Source: Brachionus plicatilis (taxonomy: Eukaryota; Rotifera; Eurotatoria; Ploima; Brachionidae). From it: 64,000 nucleotides of DNA. Of this stretch, positions 12,199 to 24,010 are shown piece by piece. The notes under the pieces are model-generated. The model made no database searches. It had not been told where the DNA came from and saw nothing but the letters and a program-made list of their open reading frames with translations. A program made the translations under genes and the position numbers. The stretch's first letter is position 1. Each line of letters opens with the position of its first letter. The stretch lies in contig QEOQ01000274.1 of the NCBI GenBank assembly GCA_010279815.1, positions 92,813 through 156,812 on the forward strand. The letters are read 5' to 3'.

Positions 12199-14009
12199 AT
12201 GAATATTAAGTTGGTTTTGAAATAAAAATTAAGATAGAGATTTCTCTTCTAGCTTTTAAAAATCTTTATTCTATTAATTAAGCTAAAGTGGATGTTGCAC
12301 TTTTTATTAAATAGTGGATCAATAACAATTTTTATTTTTTTTTAAGTTGGATTATCCCGGAAAAGAGTGATTGATCTTGAGAAACAAGGTTAAAACCTCG
12401 ATCGTTTAAGGGGAGGGGAGTTCAAATATTTTTTTAAATCGAATAATTTCCAATTATTCAGAAATTTGCACAAATTTAGCAGACTTTCAGTTATGGTGTA
12501 ACTAAAGTTGTTAAATTTTGTTACATATACAGAACATGTTTCCCATTCACAATGCGGTTTCAAGGACGTAAGGCTTGCTTTTTATCTTGATAGAGTTCAA
12601 TGCTTTGAAGGGGTACAATAAAATTGTTTTAATTTTTAAAATAAGATTTTCAAAAAAGGGAATAAATATAAGGAGAAAAAAATTTTTCAAAACCAATTTT
12701 CTCAAAAAAAGCATTTTAAAAATTAGATCTTCGAATATGTTACATTACACCAAATAATCTCATATTTTTTCTAGATTTAGTTCGAAAATTCAGTTTAATA
12801 TTTCAAAATCGAGAAAACATTTAGAATTGAACGAAACGAACAGAAAGATGTTTTGAAAGGATTATAAAATTTCTCACAAATCAACGAAAAGTAAGAATAT
12901 GAAGAAAAAAAAATAGGTGAATAGTAAAAAATTTCAAAAACAAACTCAAAAACCTAAAATTCAGCAATGAAACTAATTTTCAACCAAACTATCATAATGT
13001 TTTTTTAATGGTAATCACTAAATTAATTTTGAGAATTTACTGCCCTAATGGCCATTATTTGCAGATCATTATTTGATCTTTCTATTTGATCGTTCCTTTT
13101 TTTAGTTCCAAGTAAAGAAAAACACTATAAAGATCTGATCGGAAAAAGCTCATTCCGAATTTAGGCTTTATGCTGTTTTATCACTCTCTTACTTTCTCCT
13201 TTCTTTTCTCTTCATAATCGTGCTTATCGGCTTGAAGAAAAATTAATAATACCCTTTCAATTAAAAGTTCTAAGAATTGGAGCATTGTGAAATTCTTAGA
13301 ACTTCTAGTTTTAAAGTTAGGTTCAATCCAAGTCAGTTTTTTTCAAGAAAAAAAATGTTTTCTCGATTTCCTTAAATTAAAATAAAATATTTGAACAATA
13401 CCTTCAAAAAATTTAAAGTTAAAAATAAATGCAATATTTGAAAATATTTATCTCTGTTTTAACGTAACTTTGATCAAAAATTTTTACACAAAATTCTGCC
13501 CTCTTTGTAATATAATTTGGCACTCCATTATCATTTTAATAATAAAGTACTTTTCGAGGACCTTCAAAATTATAATTCCCACAATATTTTCCTTTGCTTT
13601 GGTAAAATTATCATTAAATGTATTCTAATTATTTTGTTCACAAAAAACAAGTAATTAATTTCAGGAATTTCGTTTCATAATTGTCCTCAATCCTTTTAAC
13701 ATTGAAATATTTGTTTTATAAATAAATATTTCAAAAACTTGAAACTAAATTCCTTCCAAAAATTCTCTGGTTTCTTGATCAACACCCTTTATTAAATTAA
13801 AATTACGTTGCCGTTACAATTGCGTTACGTAAAAGCTATCATACCGTTACAATAAAACAAGCTTTCATCGGTAACGCTCAGTTTACTTTGATATTAATGT
13901 TTTTTTCATTTAAATGTGCCTTTTAGCCATTTATTGAAAGAATTTTTTTTCAAAAATTTAGAATTTTAAAAATTAAAAACCAGAAACAAATTCTTACCAA
14001 AACCAAAAA
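12199..14009. other. No gene recognised
   Basis: A+T-rich. ATGGTGTAACTAAAG near 12494 and GTTACATTACACC near 12739 are loosely inverted and may be the ends of a small decayed element. No coding frame recognised. Confidence 0.25.
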
Positions 14010-14646
14010 ATGCCTGCTGAGATGCCAAAAAATTTAAAAAATCGTTCAGCTAATAACAAAAGCATTCAAGACGAGGATATTCAGATAATTGACGACACCA
14101 AGGACTTTAAAGTAACAAAACTAACTTTAATTTCTGACTCTACAAATCTTGGAAATATCACTGAAAATACAGTTCTCAAAGAAATGATAATTCAAGAGTT
14201 ATTTTAAAACTTTAGTCAAGTCCAAAAGAAGTAACAAGATTTTTTGGAAAACAAAGTTGCCCATGCCTGATAAGTTCAATAGTAAAAGTAAGCTTTATAT
14301 TTAAATACTAGAAAAATAATAAATTAAAATTATTGTTTTAAGCAATAACAGAAGTAATTCAAAATATGCAGTCGATAAAAACAATTGATGAATTTTTAAA
14401 ACGTTATTTTTTTCGAGATTGATGTATTTTTAAATATTAATTTATTTGTTAATGATCTCCAGAAAGAAGAGAAAGAGCTTGAAGTTCCTTCTTCAGAGTT
14501 TATTTGGGACTCGAAAAATTGGACTTTCGAAGGTTCTTCACGTTCTAGTAAACAAAGACCTGGGAATCAAGCAAACACAGTTATAAACGTTGCCGGTAAA
14601 TTTCTTTACGGCTTTCTATACAAAAGCCGTTGTCATGCAGCTTGAA
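14010..14646 (+). other. Possible broken or multi-exon gene fragment, unrecognised
   Basis: An ATG at 14010 in good context (AAAAATGCC) opens 65 codons (MPAEMPKNLKNRSANNKSIQ...) to a stop at 14207. Further exon-like pieces follow: KSKRSNKIFWKTKLPMPDKF ending at a GTAAGC, ITEVIQNMQSIKTIDEFLKR after TTTTAAG near 14340, and PSSEFIWDSKNWTFEGSSRS within 14462-14644. They do not join cleanly by eye. They could be a real small gene, a pseudogene or a transposon ORF. Confidence 0.22.
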
Positions 14647-14703
14647 AAAGAAGAAATTAAATCAAATTGATTATTAAAATTTGATTCAATTTTGGATAGC
14701 TAC

Positions 14704-14911
14704 TTTTTTCCGGTGAAACCAGGCAAGCATGTACAAAAGTATCCATATGTTGCATTATTGAAGCTTGTGCATTGGCCGTTTCCACAAGGTGAACTGGCGC
14801 ACGGGTTTACTTGAATGTTGCAAAATGTACCAGTAAACAAAGGTGGACAAATGCATGAGAGGCCCGTGGGGTTATTAATACACAAGCCATTATTATGACA
14901 TGGACTTAAAG
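14704..14911 (-). CDS. Orphan exon encoding EGF-like domains
   Basis: The minus-strand frame reads SPCHNNGLCINNPTGLSCIC, then a new repeat starting NPCASSPCGNGQC and ending YFCTCLPGFTGK. The cysteine spacing is that of tandem EGF modules as in Notch, fibropellin or crumbs-type extracellular proteins. A pyrimidine-rich acceptor (CTTCTCAG) precedes it at 14912 and a possible donor GTAGCT follows at 14703. Entry phase is 1 but exit phase would be 2, unusual for EGF exons, which are mostly symmetric. No other EGF exon is seen within several kb on this strand, so it is either one exon of a long-intron gene or a transposed fragment. Confidence 0.5.
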
Positions 14912-14914
14912 CTG

Positions 14915-15655
14915 AGAAGTAAATTAAATTCTTGCAATTAAACCCATTGTAATCTTTAATAAAAAAATTTATTAGCGGATTTTTTGATCACGAATCATTT
15001 CACGAGACCATGACAGCCTGCAAAGTTTCTGGTTTTTTGATCGAACGCGCAAATAGCCAGAACACACAACTTGGTGAGTGCTTTGCGGATTCGATTTGAA
15101 AATTAAAAAAGATCTCGAAATTTAAAATCAAACACTTACAAAAATTTTAAAATATTGCAAATAAAACTTCTTTTTTTACAAAGACAAATAAATTGTCTTA
15201 AATTCGATTGATTTTAAAAGTCGATGATTAATTATAAGAAAACTTTCAGAATTTATTTTCAAGGCTACTTGCGGTACAAACTTTTGTTCGAATTGTTACA
15301 TATTTTTCAGAAGCGAATTTTTTTCTTTCATCGAAAAATTTCAATTAAGAACTTTTTTCTTGAACACTTTGAACTTTTTGAACAAAACTTCACAATGCTG
15401 TAAAATTCCAAAAAATTGACCAATTTTTGATAATTTTTCAAAAAATTTGAAAAATCAAAAAAAACCATTTAAATTGTTGTAAAAAAATATTTCACCAAAT
15501 TTTATTTCTTTATTTTATTTATTTATTTTCATTTATTTATTTTACCATTTCAAAATCTTATTTTGAAATGGTAAAAAATAGTAAAAAAATAATATAAATT
15601 TTTTTATTTGATAATATTTGAATTAATGATTTGACCAATCTCCTTTTTTCTCGAT
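14915..15655. other. No gene recognised
   Basis: A+T-rich; an inverted TTTCAAAATCTTATTTTGAAA hairpin lies near 15548. Nothing else supported. Confidence 0.25.
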
Positions 15656-16467
15656 CACTAAAGGGGAGGTCTGACATAAGATCGAAATTAAAAATTATCG
15701 AAAGGGAAAATTATCGACACCTAAAAATATCGAAACAAGAATTATCGAAAAAAAAATATCGAAAAGTAAAAATATCGAAAAAAATATTATCGAATAGGTA
15801 AATATCGAATCAAAAAATTATCGAAAGGTAAAAATATCGCCGAGTTTTGTTTAAACACTTCAATTAGTTCTTGCAGATAAAAAACTTAACATTTTATTAA
15901 TCTAATGTTTTAAATCGTTATTACATAATCATGTTGAAATCTTTTCTAATTTTAGCCTCTAAATTACCACGTTCTTTTAGTAATTTCTTTTCATTAATTA
16001 AAAAATAAAACAAACAAAAACTAAAATGAATTATAATTCTCCATTCGTAAAAAAGTTGAGATCTAACAAGAATTAAAAACCCACTGACCCTCGAATTTCA
16101 AAGAAGAAGGTGAGATCTGAAAAACGAGATATGAACAGGTTGGTTGGAAATGGTTGAACAGTATACTCAGAATAAAATTGGGATGTTTTTGGACGGTATG
16201 GGTGAAAATTTGAAAAGTAATTGATAAAATTAGAACAACAAATTTAAGTTTTTTTTTATCGGTTTCGATATTTTTTTCTTAAAATTTAGTTTCGATAATA
16301 AAGTAAAAAAATAATTAATTCGATAATTTTTTTTTCCGATATTCTTCTTTTCGATATTTTATTTTTCGATAAAAAAATTTAGGTGACTTTTCGATAATTT
16401 TTTTTTCGATACTTTTACCTTTCGATATTTTTTTTTTTCGATATTATGTCCGTTCCCCCACTAAAGG
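15656..16467. mobile_element. Non-autonomous foldback DNA transposon with ATCGAAA arrays, 9-bp TSD
   Basis: CACTAAAGG occurs exactly at 15656-15664 and 16459-16467, giving a 9-bp target duplication around a 794-bp element (15665-16458). Termini: GGAGGTCTGACATAAGATCG at the left and, inverted, GGGGAACGGACATAATATCG at the right. Inside each end is an array of about ten ATCGAAA units separated by short A-rich spacers, direct at the left (15690-15840) and inverted at the right (16258-16445). The centre has no recognised ORF. A 9-bp TSD with GG-starting termini is typical of Mutator-like elements, but the superfamily is inferred. Confidence 0.8.
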
Positions 16468-16554
16468 TAATACCTTTATCAAAAAATTAGCCTTTATGAA
16501 ATTATTTTATCAATTAGGTTTTTTTTTTTACCTTTTTAAGGTGCTTGATGCAAC

Positions 16555-16740
16555 TCATGCATTTCCCTCATCTAAGATATTATTAAATTTGAAAATGGCA
16601 TTAATTTCATCTTCATCATCTTTTGGATTTTGAGAGAAAATAAATTTCTTTAACTCATTCCAAACCATTTCAATCGGATTCGAATCAGGAGAATTCAGGA
16701 GAATTGCCTTAGAAAAATAATATTTATTCTTTATTATCAA
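16555..16740 (-). pseudogene. Tc1/mariner transposase C-terminal fragment
   Basis: The frame reads LLNSPDSNPIEMVWNELKKF, the SPDxNPIExxW block around the third catalytic acidic residue of Tc1/mariner DDE transposases, then an acidic helix and a stop. Only about 60 residues remain of a protein normally near 340 aa. Confidence 0.65.
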
Positions 16741-16744
16741 AGAA

Positions 16745-17975
16745 AACTATGATATTTTATATTTCGATCTTTCGATTTTGATCGATTTTGATAGTGTTGT
16801 AAATAAATAGCATTTGAATTTACTTTTAAATAATTTAATTAACTTTTAAATTTGAGTTTGAATTTAAACAAATTTTTTATTTGAGTTAAAATTTAGTCCA
16901 AATTTTATTTTAAATTTAAATCGAAACAAATCGAAAAATTTGTTCAAATCGCCAATTCGATTTACAACACTAATCTCAATCTTAAACTTAATTTGCCAAA
17001 TTAAGCAAGATTAAACGGTTTAATCTTTAACTAAGAAAGATTAAAATTTTCTTTGTTTGGAGTTAAATTTAATTCAAAATTTGCCTTAAAAGTTTAAAAT
17101 ACGGATACTACAAAACCGTTAAAAAAATTAAGAAAAAATATTTGATTTTTTTTATTTAAAACTCTAAACATTTAATGTATAATTTAAAAGGAAAATTAAA
17201 AAAGCATTATTTATCATATTTATTGTGATTTTATTCTCTTTTAAATTATATTTTACTTATTTTTTAAAATTCAATTTATTTATTACATTAGGTAATAATC
17301 TTAAGCTATAAAAATGATTTTGAAAAAAATTTTTAGCATTAATTTTGAGCATGATCAAAACATTTTCATTATAAATTTCAATTTAGTTAAATGTACGATT
17401 TTAAATGAAAACATTTTTGCATAAAAATTTTTAATCCAAATCGCAATAAATTTTATTCAATTCTTTATATTCGGATATTTTCTAAAATAATTCAATGAAA
17501 TAAAATAATTAAAAATTAAAATTTTTTTTTAATATTTCGTGATTTTTTAACGTGAAGTTATTTTTGATAGTGGTGTGCATTTATTAATAACAAAATAGAG
17601 AAAGAACAAAATTTACATTTACTCCATTTTTGCGCTATTAATTGAAAATTTTCTGAAAATTTTTTAAGTTTGTAAATAAATTATCTTAACCGAAAGATCA
17701 AATTTCTCTGTAAAAGCAAAAGTTTATATTTTTAAAAGTTGATTGAAAAAAAAATCAAGATTTTTGAATAATTAAGAATAAATTATGATGAAGAAAAAAA
17801 ATATTATTAATTTTTAATTGAACTCTAATAAAAAAAGCGAATAATTGATTATCTAGACCCCTCCAATTGTAAATAACAAATATATTAACCGTGTGATTCA
17901 CTCGATAATCCTCCTTAGTTGGAACAAATGCTAATATTTAGATAAATCTAGATAAATATCGACGATCTAGAAAAG
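16745..17975. other. No gene recognised; contains unc-45 upstream region
   Basis: A+T-rich, with degraded fragments resembling the GGCAAATTG MITE ends (TTTCGATCTTTCGATTTTGATC near 16763, CTTAAACTTAATTTGCC near 16982). No coding frame. Confidence 0.3.
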
Positions 17976-17990
17976 TTTCTAGAATATTTT
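17976..17990 (+). promoter_or_regulatory. Candidate heat-shock element upstream of unc-45
   Basis: TTTCTAGAATATTTT holds TTC-nn-GAA-nn-TTT, two perfect inverted heat-shock factor half sites and a third with one mismatch, about 80 bp before the unc-45 ATG. UNC-45 is an Hsp90 co-chaperone and stress-induced in animals, so the site is plausible. Chance occurrence in A+T-rich DNA is not negligible. Confidence 0.35.
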
Positions 17991-18067
17991 TGATTTATTT
18001 AAAAAAGATAAAAATTATTTCCATCAAAAAAGACCAAAAAAAAACTCACTCAGACTTATTTAGAACA

Positions 18068-21000
18068 ATGAATGATTTAAAGGAACAAGGAAATAGCGCC
18101 TTTAAACAATCTAAATTTCAGCTAGCTGTTCAATACTACACACAAGCCATAGAGAGCATTTCACCGGAGCTAGAAAAGCTCAAATTGGATTCTAAAATCG
18201 ACTCATCAAACACCGAAAACCTAATCCAATTTAAACAATTGATAAAATCAAATGATTGTCTACACAAATGTCTGAACAATAGATCACAATGTCACTTAAA
18301 ACTGGGAAATTATCAAGATGCAGCTGATGATGCAACAAAGGTTCTGCTGGCCATTCCGGATGATACCAAAGCGTTGTATCGCCGAAGTTTAGCTCTAAAA
18401 GAGCTTAATTTACTCGATGAGTCGCTCAGAGATGTCAAAAGAAGCCTTAATATAGAGCCAAAAAATAAAGATTGTATAAATCTAATTCAATCGCTGAGCA
18501 AACTTTTCCAAGATAAAACTAATGAGCAAAAGTCGACCAAGACCCAAGTGACCAAAATGTTCGAATTGGCTAAAACGGGCACTGGTGAAAATCGGCTGAA
18601 TTCTTTGAACAATTTGATTGTTTTAAGCAGAGAAGACTCGGGGTGCAATGAAATTTTGTCAATCAATGGTATCCAAAACTTAATAGAAATAAAAAATTGT
18701 GACTCAAGTGAAGAAGTAACGCTTTCAATAACAAGAATTTTGGCTTCTTTGTGCAAAAATTCTTTTGCCAGAGCCAAGATTGTGTTCAACCAACTTCAAG
18801 CAGAACTAATTGCATCTCTGATATCTCACCAAAAAGAGACTATTTCTACAGCTGCCTCACTAATAGTGCAAAATATGATTTATTCACTCACAGATTTGGA
18901 AAACAAGAGAAAAACAAAAAAACAAATCAACCAAAGCTATGAATTCAGTAAGTTGACATTGTGAAATTTTTAATCCTAAATGTCAAAATTGAGTCCCAAA
19001 GTTGTATCAGCTGATACATTTAATTACATTTAATGCCCTAGTCAAGCTTATGAAAAAAATTCGGAAGAAATACGAACACAAAAATTAATCTAAATTAAAT
19101 TTCAGGATATTTATTTATTTGAAAAAACAATTTACATCTATAATTTTTTGTTTAAATTTTGGAACAATTAGATGACGCAATTATCCTAATTTATTGACAT
19201 GTCTTTAAAATAAATTAATCTTTTTTAGTGACATGTTACTCAAAATTGAGCAATGTTTTTGAAAAAAAAATAATAATTCATTATTAATGGCATGTAATTA
19301 AATGTGAATAAATTTGAAAGATGAAATTTGATCAAAAACTTTACCTAATAATAATCCACGTTTTTTCACATAAAATTAAAAATATGAATTCAATTGAAAT
19401 TTCGATTATATATACTAATATAATTGCTAATCAATAATTTTCAAATAATTTTCAAATAATTAAAATGATTACTAAATTGCAAAAAAAAATAAAAAAGTTT
19501 CAATGTTTTAATTTTTTGATCAAATAATTGTTTTATTTTTTAGATAAAAATATTAAATAATATAAAGTTAAATTTATTAATTATTAGAGGAAATTTGCGG
19601 CAACTGGATTAGGGTGGCTCATTTAATAAATTGACTGAAATAATTTTCAGAATAAATTTTAAGCTTCTTGTAAAATTTTTTTTTCATTTCTTAAATTTAC
19701 GAATAGTTCAGTTAAAAAAAATTAAATATTTACATTAATTCCATTAGCAGGGTCGATTTAATCCATTTATTAAATTAAACAGCCAGAAAATAGAAACATT
19801 ATTAAACTTAAATAATAAAAATACAAATTGAAGTTTAATTTTAAATTTTGGAAACGTGTAACCGAATTTTTCAAAGGATATGAGGCAATATGAAAACAAT
19901 ACTTAGTATAAAAATATAATAACAAAAAGTAAAAATGGTATAATTCTTTTTCTAATTGTGCAAATATGGTCCAACAAACATTACAATATTGTAAAATTTG
20001 AACAAACGAATTCTTAGCTGTGCAAAAACTCTGCAAGTTGTTTTCATTTCTTTTAGATGCAATGGGCTTTCTATACCAGTTTATACTATCCATTTTATGT
20101 AGTTCTTTATATTTCTGGATTAAATCTTTGAAATTTACCAAAAAATATCCATTTAAGTGTAACTCTGATTAAAACTTTCAGCTTATATAATAGTAAATTT
20201 AATAGTCTCCCAGTAAAAGAATGAAATTATTGAATAAAATGTAAAAAAATTTTAAATTTCAAGCTGTAAAAATGTTAAAAAAACTAAAAATATTCAATAA
20301 AAATGAAATTTTTGTTCGCAAAGTCTTTTTTGGCCGTCAATTTTTCGTCGTCATTTTTGGTACTTGAAATAACGTAATATTTTGCAATTTTACACCATTT
20401 TACGTAAGATAACATTTTATTACATTCAGCATTTGATGTACCGTAATGCCTTGCCCCCTAATGCGGCAATTATTTTCAGAATTCTGGATTTTAATGCATG
20501 CATTTAACCCACTTTTTTTTCCAGATACGCTGCGACTAAAAATGCTGCAGTTAATGTCAAAATTTTGGTACAGATGCCGCATTAAATATGTAAAAAATAA
20601 TAAAAATATATTTTTCTATTTTTTCAATTGTTTCAAAATTTGAAACACAAAAATTTTATTATTTTTTACATATTTAATGCGGCATCTGTACCAAAATTTT
20701 GACATTAACTGCAGCATTTTTAGTCGCAGCGTATCTGGAAAAAAAAGTGGGTTAAATGCAGCATTAAAATCCAGAATTCTGGTTTAAAGTGCAATGCATT
20801 AGGGGCAAGGCATTAGGGTAATTTTATGTAATCTTATATTTTTGATGTAAAATTACGTAAAATTTTACCCGTTCTGTGGTTAAAAGTAAAACACTGAAGA
20901 TTTAAAAATTAAAATTAATTTAAAATTAAAATATGTAATACCTCGCGTGGGTTATGATCCGTCACGCTTTAGTGGTTAATGGTCAATCTTCAGTTGTTGA

Positions 21001-23558
21001 TTAGCTTGACTGTTGTACGATCGAAAGAGAGATCCCTATGATCCTTTTTTGAATACTTTTCAATATACGGAAAAACTAGACTACTCTGTGCAGGAGTTGG
21101 TAAGCTTGTGACCAAGTCTTTCACCTAGTTCCTCAAAGAACCACAAAGAATGAAGCAATAGAATTTTTTTATAATAGGATACTTTTCAGTAACCCGATAA
21201 ATGACTTTTCATGGATAAAGTTTTATTTTTTAATTTTATTCTTCAAATTACATCTTTATAAAAATGGAAGAAATATATTAAAATGTAAATAAAATTCGAC
21301 TAATTCGACTCAATTTAATTTTAAAGTCATAAAATGAATCAAACTCACGTTTAAATTTTAAAAGACATTTCTTTAGATATCCGACTAAATTATGAAGAAA
21401 TTTTCTACAAATTGATCTATTCGAATAATTTTTTTTGTTAAATCTCTACATTTTCTTTAGAAAATAAAAAAATAATATTGAAATTTTAAAGATCTTTTAC
21501 AAATCTTCAATTAAAATGTTCAATAAAAAAAAAAAAAAAAATCTTAGTTAATTTTATTTTAAAGCTCAAGAAGTTCAGGAGTATATCGATGAGATATTTC
21601 GAAATGTGATCATGCTGATAATGGAGCCAAAGTGTTCAGGCTACGGAAGAGACAACTGCATAGACTTGTGTCTCAAATTTGTGGACAGAGCCCAAGGATG
21701 CGGGTGGACCTCGCGATTCATAGTGTTCGGTGTTCCCAAGCTCCTGAGAGTGGCAGCCACAATTCCCGAGTTGAATTTGGCAAACAGCTTGCCGCTGACC
21801 GAGCACACCAAGATGCATGTCTCGTGCTGCCTCAGCGCCGTCTATGACGACATATTCTCCGACTCGGAGAGAGAAACCTACCAAGAAACAGTAAACAAGT
21901 TCATAAAGGATTTGTGCGAGCGCGACGACAACCATTCAAAGCTAAAAGCAATAGCCTGCATTGGCGTCATTCTACAGGGTCCATTCGACGTTGGCAACAA
22001 CGTGATCATGCAGCACAACCTGCTCAATCTAATGCTCGACTTGGCCGACTCGGACGACCCCATCCAGGAGAAAATAGCGGTCGAGGCCGTCGTCTACTCG
22101 GCGTCCAAAAAGGACAAGGCCACCGGAATCCTATCCGAAGGCATTGACATCCTCAAAAAGCTGTACAACTCAAAAAACAATTCAATAAAAGTGCGTGCCT
22201 TGGTCGGCCTGTGCAAATTGGCCTCTTGTCGAGGAAGCGACGCCAGCGTCAAGCTGCTCGCCGATGGTTCCACTCAAAAGCTGGAGCAAGCGTGCAGAAA
22301 AATTCTGTGCTCGTCGCTGGACCTGGACAGCAAAAAGTGGGCCAGCGACGGCCTAGCCTACTTGAGCTTGGACGCTGATGTCAAACACATTCTCGTCCAG
22401 GATCACAGCTCGATCAGAGCTCTGTTCGAACTGGCCAACAGTGACGACAAGAACATTTTGTTCAGCATCGCCTCAATATTGGCCAATGTGACAAACGCCA
22501 ACGCTGCCAAAAAGCCCAGCGAAGAAATGATCAAACTGGCCGAGTATGCCAAACATCACATACCAGAAGAAAACGAAAAGGACAAAGAAATCTACTACAA
22601 AAAAAGACGCCAAGTGCTAATGGACCTGGGAGTTGGCAACGCTCTCAGTCAGATGGCCAAGCACAACTCGGACAGCTGCAGGGAACTAATTGCCAGTGTT
22701 TATCTGGTGCTTGCCGAAGAGACGCTCAATCGTGGCAAATTGGTGGCTGCGGGCGCTGGCAAGGCGCTCATACCGTTGGCCTCATCGGCAACTGACCTTG
22801 GCCGAACTAGGGCTGCACAAGCTCTTGCCAAAATCGCCATCACCATCAACCCTGAATTGGCGTTTCCGGGCCAAAGAGTGCTAGAAGTGGTGCGCCCGCT
22901 CATCAAGCTTCTTCATCCCGAAAAAACTGCTCTCGAGAATTTTGAGTCGCTGATGGCATTGACCAACTTGGCAGGTGTTAACGACAGTGTGCGCAAACGC
23001 ATTGTCAAAGAACAAGGAATTAGCAATATTGAGCATTATGTGTTTGATGAGCACCAGGATTTGAGGCGTGCTGCCACTGAGTGTCTGTGCAACATGGCCC
23101 AAAATGAAGATGTGCTCTTTGTGTACGAAAAGCCCGACAATGATCGGATCAAGCTGTTGGTGCTCTATTGTGGCGAAGAGGATGACATTAAGTTGAATTT
23201 GGCGGCCAGTGGTGCTCTCGCCCAGTTGAGTGAAAATAGCGAGAAAATTTGCCAAAGAATTTTGGAGGTGAAATCGTTTTTGCCTATTTTTAAACAAGCG
23301 GCGTGTGTGTCTGATGTTGAATTTCAATTTAGAATTTTTTACATTCTCGACAATGTTGTGTCAAAAAATAAGGATTTTTTGACGCAGATTGTCAATTCTG
23401 AGCTCATGGACGTGATTGTTGCTTTGTCAAAGTTGGATGTGGAAAAAGAAAGAGTTAAAGTGAAAAATTTGGCTAGTGAGATTGTTAAAAGAGCGCTTGA
23501 AAACAAATTGATTAAGCCGACAGTGGCTAGTTTTATGAATGAGAATGATAGTGATTAA
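18068..23558 (+). CDS. unc-45: UNC-45 myosin chaperone (TPR-UCS protein)
   Basis: UNC-45 folds and assembles myosin heads with Hsp90 in the cytoplasm. Two exons: 18068-18947 (donor GTAAGT) and 21565-23558 (acceptor TTTTAAAG), joining in frame to 957 aa, the normal size. The N-terminus has three TPR repeats for Hsp90 C-terminal binding (LKEQGNSAFKQSKFQLAVQY, NNRSQCHLKLGNYQDAADDA, KALYRRSLALKELNLLDESL); the rest is the armadillo-like central and UCS region (VVYSASKKDKATGIL, LAEETLNRGKLVAAGAGKAL, ALTNLAGVNDSVRKRIV, RAATECLCNMAQNEDV). ATG 18068 starts just before the first TPR. Intron 1 (2.6 kb) holds two foldback repeats. AATAAA lies at 23630-23635. The first two thirds of exon 2 are strikingly G+C-rich compared with exon 1 and every neighbour. 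Confidence 0.95.
19950..20035 (+). repeat. Solo arm of the 8005-8238 foldback family
   Basis: TCTAATTGTGCAAATATGGT, ACAATATTGTAAAATTTG and GAATTCTTAGCTGTGCAAAA follow the order of the left arm at 8005-8096, with scattered differences. No partner arm is present. It lies in unc-45 intron 1. Confidence 0.5.
20441..20818. repeat. Long foldback (TAATGC motifs) in unc-45 intron 1
   Basis: Arms 20441-20610 and 20655-20818 are inverted and nearly identical over long runs (CCAGATACGCTGCGACTAAA, TGGTACAGATGCCGCATTAA), with a spacer of about 45 bp. Related TAATGC/GCATTA units recur along each arm. Less conserved TTTTACGTAA-containing ends extend the symmetry to about 20380 and 20870. No terminal duplication was identified. 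Confidence 0.75.
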
Positions 23559-23654
23559 AAATTGACAACGAAAGCTTGAAACAAAAAATTATCTCAAAAA
23601 GACTTGAATTTTTTAGCTGAAATTTTATGAATAAATATTCTGAATATTTTGTTT

Positions 23655-23712
23655 TTTTTTTTTTATTCTATTTATTTATTTATTTTATGTACCGAACTAA
23701 TGCGGGTCCTAC
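23655..23712 (-). mobile_element. LINE tail fragment, family A-like
   Basis: (TTTA)n followed by TGTACCGAACTAATGCGG matches the beginning of the inverted family A tail seen at 47041 (TGTACCGAGCTAAAGC). The rest of the element is absent. The following 23700-23860 shares a diverged repeat with 25920-26070 (GGGTCCTACT, GCAAAAATATTTTTAAAA). Confidence 0.4.
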
Positions 23713-24010
23713 TAAAACAATGATGTCCCAATTATGAAAATTTTCTCACCACCACTTTTTGTGTAATGCAAAAATATTTTTAAAAGTTTTAACATATTAT
23801 TTAGTTATGAATTTTCTACACTTTTAGGGAATTAAATTAATATTTTTCCAAGATTATCCATCCCAAACTTGTTACAGTGCACTCTATGCGCTATAACGAA
23901 TTTCTTGTTATTACATATGAAATTAAAGTCCCGATTTTCTCTTCATTCAAATCAATGGCCATCAAAATATCAGTGATGAAATCGAACTAGCTTTTTGGAC
24001 ACAAATTGAA

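Noticed and set aside
18487..18789. 100-codon minus-strand ORF
   Set aside because: Antisense to the TPR exon of unc-45; no independent support.
20938..20985. GCGTGGGTTATGATCCGTCACGC as possible tRNA or regulatory hairpin
   Set aside because: Only a short imperfect stem; no tRNA elements and no copies noticed.
21632..23327. Several ORFs of 60-148 codons on both strands within unc-45 exon 2
   Set aside because: Shadows created by the G+C-rich coding sequence; the UNC-45 frame explains the region.
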